The notes under the pieces were generated by a model, which ran no database searches, had not been told where the DNA came from, and was given only the letters and a program-made list of their open reading frames with translations. The position numbers were made by a program, and so were the translations under genes. DNA of 64,000 bases, taken from assembly GCF_014898055.3 (NCBI RefSeq), contig NW_023605194.1:63427361-63491360 (forward strand), read 5' to 3'. This stretch comes from Talpa occidentalis. Lineage: Eukaryota; Chordata; Mammalia; Eulipotyphla; Talpidae. Within the stretch, counting starts at the first letter, position 1. Each line of letters opens with the position of its first letter. Positions 48,090-64,000 of the stretch are shown one piece after another.

Positions 48090-50040
48090 TTTAAAATGCA
48101 CTTACCTTACCTTGCCTGCCCACACTAATTTTGAACTTGAATTGCTCAGTGTCCTCTGAAAGGATGCAGGGTCATGGTCTCCCTGGCGTAGCATAGATTT
48201 TGTCTCAGTGGCTAGAGTGGGCTTGGGTCATGGCTCCTTCCGTGATGCCAGGCCCAGTTTACTGTGACACTGAAGCCCCTGTAGTTGCCTCTGCAAGATG
48301 GCCTCCCTGGGCTGGGCCCCAGCTGAGGTCTGCTAGCCAGGTCCTGTAATTTAGCACTTCCCAGAAACATCTGAGAATATTTTGTCATTTGACACCGCAA
48401 TCAAAACCAGAGTTGCAAAGAACAGCGATTTCTTTGGAGGTGCTGTTAGTCTCCTTGCTGGACATGGCAATGTGGCCTAAATAGAAAAATTCTTTGCAAC
48501 AAGTTCTGATTTTCCTGTGAGTCCCAGCTTACTAGAGATTGCTACAAAGTTCCAACAAGGCCATCAAGGCTGCTGCCCTGGGGAGGGGTTGGCTCCCCAT
48601 AGCAGCCTGAGTGGAAAGAGGGGTGTCTTCTGCATGAGGCAGAGAAGACTCATGCACTTCTTTATGCTGAAGGTGTGAGGGGCGCCCACATTGCCAGATC
48701 TTTGGACACACTCTTACATCTTCTCCAGTACCATGAAGGTAAGGATTTCTTAGGCACTTTCCAAAACCACCCAGCTAAATATCCTAGATGTGGAAACACT
48801 GAGAGGAAGAAAATAGAAACCATTCAGTGCTCTACCTGGGAATGAATGCTTTGCCTTTGAATTTCCTTTTTATGCTAAATATTTGTCCTAGTCCTGATCT
48901 CAGACATTAAACTGCATTTCCAAGCTGGCCTTGTGGTGGAAAGGAATCCTTTGTGAAGGCTGGTGGAGAATTTTTTTTTTTAAAGAAAAATAAAACAAGC
49001 ACACAAACACTTCTAAGAGAGGCTAAAAAGGGGGCTGTTAACTATTTTTGTATTAAACTTTTCTCTGTATAGGTTTCTAAAGACTCACAGGTAAAGGCTG
49101 TAACTGACCCTAGAAATTACATTGATTTCCAGTCCCTGTGGTCCAGATTGAAGGAGGCTGTCAACAACACACACACAGGTACTTGTAGGTCAGGAGGTGC
49201 AGCACGAGGGAATGGGGCATCCCTTGGGTGAGGTGTGTACATGCGTGTGTGTGCACGCGCAAACCTATGCAACCAACCAATGACAAAAGGCCCTCAGCAT
49301 CAATGCACAAAGCAACCAAAAATCAGATTTATGTTAGTAAGAACTCAAATTTGCAACTGACTCACCTGCTCCATCAGGTATTTGACGAGCTTACAGAATA
49401 TTTCCACACAGTCCCAGGAGGACATCAACAGAAGCATTTCATATTTGCAGCTTGGTTGAGTGATTCACGGCAAAAATTTCCCTCCAGCTTCCCTTCAGTT
49501 ACTATGATGCATTTTGCACTCTCCCACAACTGTACAATTCTAGCTTCAAGAAATAAGCAACAAGCAAATTGCAGAGAACTGCAAATATAGCAGGTCCTCA
49601 GACAATGTCCTTTTGTTGAGAACAATTTTGGCTGATGTTGAATGAAAACCATGTTGAAGAACCTGGTTTGTTACATGTCGTTTCTCTTAAAGTTAATAGT
49701 TTCCAAGAACCTACCCACAACACGAGTGTGGTCTACATACCTGAGCTCAACTTTGGCTGTTGCTCTATTTTAGGGAAGGAGACCTGCAGGAAGGAATTCC
49801 TTAAATGATGGAATTGGCAGTTTTTAGCAATTACTGTAAATGTACCTATTCACATACACATGGTGCAAACTGAGTTCATAATATTACCACCAGCTTCCTA
49901 GTATTTTGACCACTCTTAGTTCCCCAGTGGTTACAACAGATTTCCTTGTGGCATTTTAATCTTTATAGCAAAACTTCAAAATCAAAAACTTGATGTTTCC
50001 ACTAGGAAGTTAAAAAGAGAAAATAAGTTTACACATTTTA
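48090..50040. other. Intergenic DNA 3' of RET, nothing recognised
   Basis: I see no gene, RNA or named repeat here, apart from short CA/GT runs near 49,168 and 49,236. Open frames are short and lack coding character. Confidence 0.4.
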
Positions 50041-51980
50041 TCATACATAATTTTATTTACAAACTGAAATTATTTTCTTAAGTCACCTTGATTACAAAAA
50101 CAAATTAACATGGCATGTTTTAATAACCTTTCATAAATAAATTTTACAAATTTTAATGACAGATTGCTACTTAATACTCAATAATATTTAATATGTAGTA
50201 ACTTCTGCATATATGTATATGAAAGTTCTGTCTGATAGGATTAGTAAGTATGAGTACTTTCATAACTCAGGAATAGACAAATAGGTTATTATTCAAGGAT
50301 TAATTTCCCATCACTCACTGGGTTAGTCAATTAGACCCGAAGTTCTCATTCTGTCGAGAACGAACTAGGTGCAGCAACTCACACTTACAGAGTAGACATT
50401 GTTAATAATTTGAGAGATTTTTTTATCCTTATTTCTGCATTTAATAAGACTATCATTAAGCACATCTGAAAACCAAAAGTTTACCACAACTATATATTTG
50501 TTAAAGAAATTATCACAGTGTATTCTGAAAAAACGGCCCACACTAAAGCTACATTTAATATATCTCTAGTAAACTGTTTCTTCATCTCTCTCCTGTGTGT
50601 ACACATGATGTGTGCACACACACACAGCACACTCCATGAGCCTCCAACATATACCATCTGAGCCTTCTTGGCCACACAAAATGCTATAATTTTACAGCTT
50701 TTGTGAAATGCCTTCAAAATATAGTATTTTAAAGAGACTACTGTAAGTCCTTTCACAGTGCTTTAAGTCTGAAGACCAGGCAGTTTGGTAACCGACCCCC
50801 TGCTGCAAAGTTGCCCTCTGCTGCAAAGTTGTAACAGACAGACAGAAGAGTGCAAGAACTTCCCGAAAACCACTCCCATGTGATGGGAGGAGGGCCTAGT
50901 GTCTGTGACCACAAACAAGTGGTGAAGAATAACAAGAAGCTATGAGTCACGGTCAGAATATAAGAAATAAAAACGTCTTGCTATAGCAGCATTAAGTCAC
51001 AAACACAAGAGGAGTTGATACATGTACCTTTTCACATAAGCTCTATAAGAGCCGAAAACACACTTTTCCACATTAGAATTGTAATCAGAGGTGCAGAAAT
51101 CCTTGGTCATTTTCAGTGCGACTTCTAACGTAACTAACTGAACTGTCCCTTCAAAAGGAGCACAAGCCCCACTCTATTCTAATGTGTGAAATGAGTCACT
51201 GTTTTTCTGGCCCTGGACATGGGGTGCACTGAGGGCTGCTGGAGATGGGAGTAGTAGCCAGGTCTCTGCTGTCGGCAGCCTTTGGACTGGAGGTCATGCT
51301 CCTGGAACACCCCTATTCTTCACACTCTTTCTCACCAGAGAGCAGCGATCTCTCAGTGATGGGGACAAATGTTTCTTGTGAACCCACTCCCTTCACATCA
51401 CCCGTCTACATAGCAAATATGGCATCAGATCTCTTCATTGTGCTAAATCTAAGAATCATTGTAATCATGATAAAATCAAATGTCTTCTAAGAAAAGGTTA
51501 CATGATTTTACAAAACCATTTTGAGGATCTCAGATGCTGAGCCGAGGCCTGTCCCGAGGCTGCTCCTTCCCCTCCATCCTGGCAGGACTACGACACTGCT
51601 ACAAGGTCTTGCCCAGCTCCCAGGCTCTCAATTTAAACAAAAACAGGTCAATTTGGCCTTTATTTTTCCTGCTGCCTTTGTGAGTGCATGTGCGTGTGTG
51701 CATGTGTGTGTGCTTTGTGTTTAAATCTTGTTGCCTTCTCTGGTGGCAACCAGAGAAATCAAACAGTTCAGGTAGTTAGTAAGGGACCCACATAGTGGTG
51801 GTCATGGATGAACACAGACCACCCCTGGGCGCCGTCGAGGGCCAGAGAGAAGGGAAGACCTAAACACTGAACTCAGGACTCTCATCCAGTGTGCTATCTC
51901 TGCTAGGAGGGAAAATCGCCAGCCAGCGTGAAATGCAGGTTTCTTCCCCTTGTGAGTCCATTACCTTTCACAAAGAAATG
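50040..51980 (-). other. RET: RET51 3' UTR (probable extent)
   Basis: About 1.9 kb of non-coding sequence runs from the RET51 stop to an AATAAA on the minus strand at 50057-50052. The remembered human RET51 3' UTR is about 2 kb. No transposon was recognised in it. It holds short GT/CA runs at about 51,678-51,719 and 50,597-50,632. The lower boundary is inferred. Confidence 0.6.
50052..50057 (-). terminator. Candidate poly(A) signal of RET
   Basis: AATAAA is read on the minus strand in GTAAATAAAATTATG. A T-rich stretch (TTATTTTCTCTTTTT) follows within about 50 bases. Distance from the stop fits the expected 3' UTR length. I saw no equally placed AATAAA for a separate RET9 end in intron 19. 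Confidence 0.5.
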
Positions 51981-63764
<11,784 letters not shown>

Positions 63765-64000
63765 CTATGCCCATGGCAGCTGGGAAGTGGCCACTGGGAC
63801 AAACTGAGCAGCCTGGCCAGTGCAGCTGGCATGAGAGTGTGAGTGACTCATACCCCACAGTGCTGACAGACATTGCTGGGTACACTTTTGCTCTTGGAGA
63901 TGGTTATCATCTTTCTTTCAGAAGGAACAAGAGGCACAGAGGGATTAAGCAGATGTACAAGGTCACATAGCAGAAGCTGTGAACCCACTGAAGCCAGAGA

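Noticed and set aside
49228..49590. 120-codon plus-strand open frame downstream of RET
   Set aside because: Low-complexity start and no recognisable domain; no splice or promoter context.

Overview
This is nuclear DNA of a placental mammal. It holds the 3' half of the receptor tyrosine kinase gene RET and the whole coding part of CSGALNACT2 (chondroitin sulfate N-acetylgalactosaminyltransferase 2). Both lie on the minus strand, in the same order as human 10q11. Seventeen coding exons were placed by reading frame and GT-AG splice sites. The seven CSGALNACT2 coding exons sum to exactly 1629 bp (542 codons plus stop). The ten RET exons (human exons 11 to 20) keep the human exon lengths as I remember them. 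MLT1, MIR, L2, L1 and hAT remnants support a placental mammal. A tRNA-derived SINE with 15 copies points to a particular laurasiatherian-type lineage, perhaps a bat, but I cannot name the species.

Layout from left to right. 1-2,340: 3' flank of CSGALNACT2, with a SINE, a solo LTR, a retroposed element of unknown origin and an old L1 end. 2,340-39,950: CSGALNACT2, transcribed right to left, with a 1.7 kb 3' UTR, seven coding exons between 4,079 and 29,820, a large first intron, and a CpG-island promoter at about 39,560-40,020. 40,020-50,040: intergenic DNA with a GT tract, MIR and L2 pieces, a SINE, a broken endogenous retrovirus at about 43.1-44.9 kb, and L1 ends of two kinds in opposite orientations. 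50,040-63,676: RET exons 20 to 11, including both alternative C-termini (RET9 by read-through of exon 19, RET51 by splicing to exon 20). The upstream RET exons (extracellular part) lie beyond the right edge.

The two genes are independent neighbours. RET is a plasma-membrane receptor for GDNF-family ligands; CSGALNACT2 is a Golgi enzyme of chondroitin sulfate synthesis. The left two thirds are AT-rich and full of transposons. The RET part is GC-richer, and I recognise no copy of the lineage SINE in it.

I found no undescribed multi-gene system. The items most worth a second look are a pair of abutting perfect hairpins in a CSGALNACT2 intron, a 285 bp retroposed sequence with clean target-site duplications, two SINE pairs stacked in single target sites, a palindromic double ATCGAT site beside the CSGALNACT2 promoter, and several RET kinase-region substitutions relative to human.
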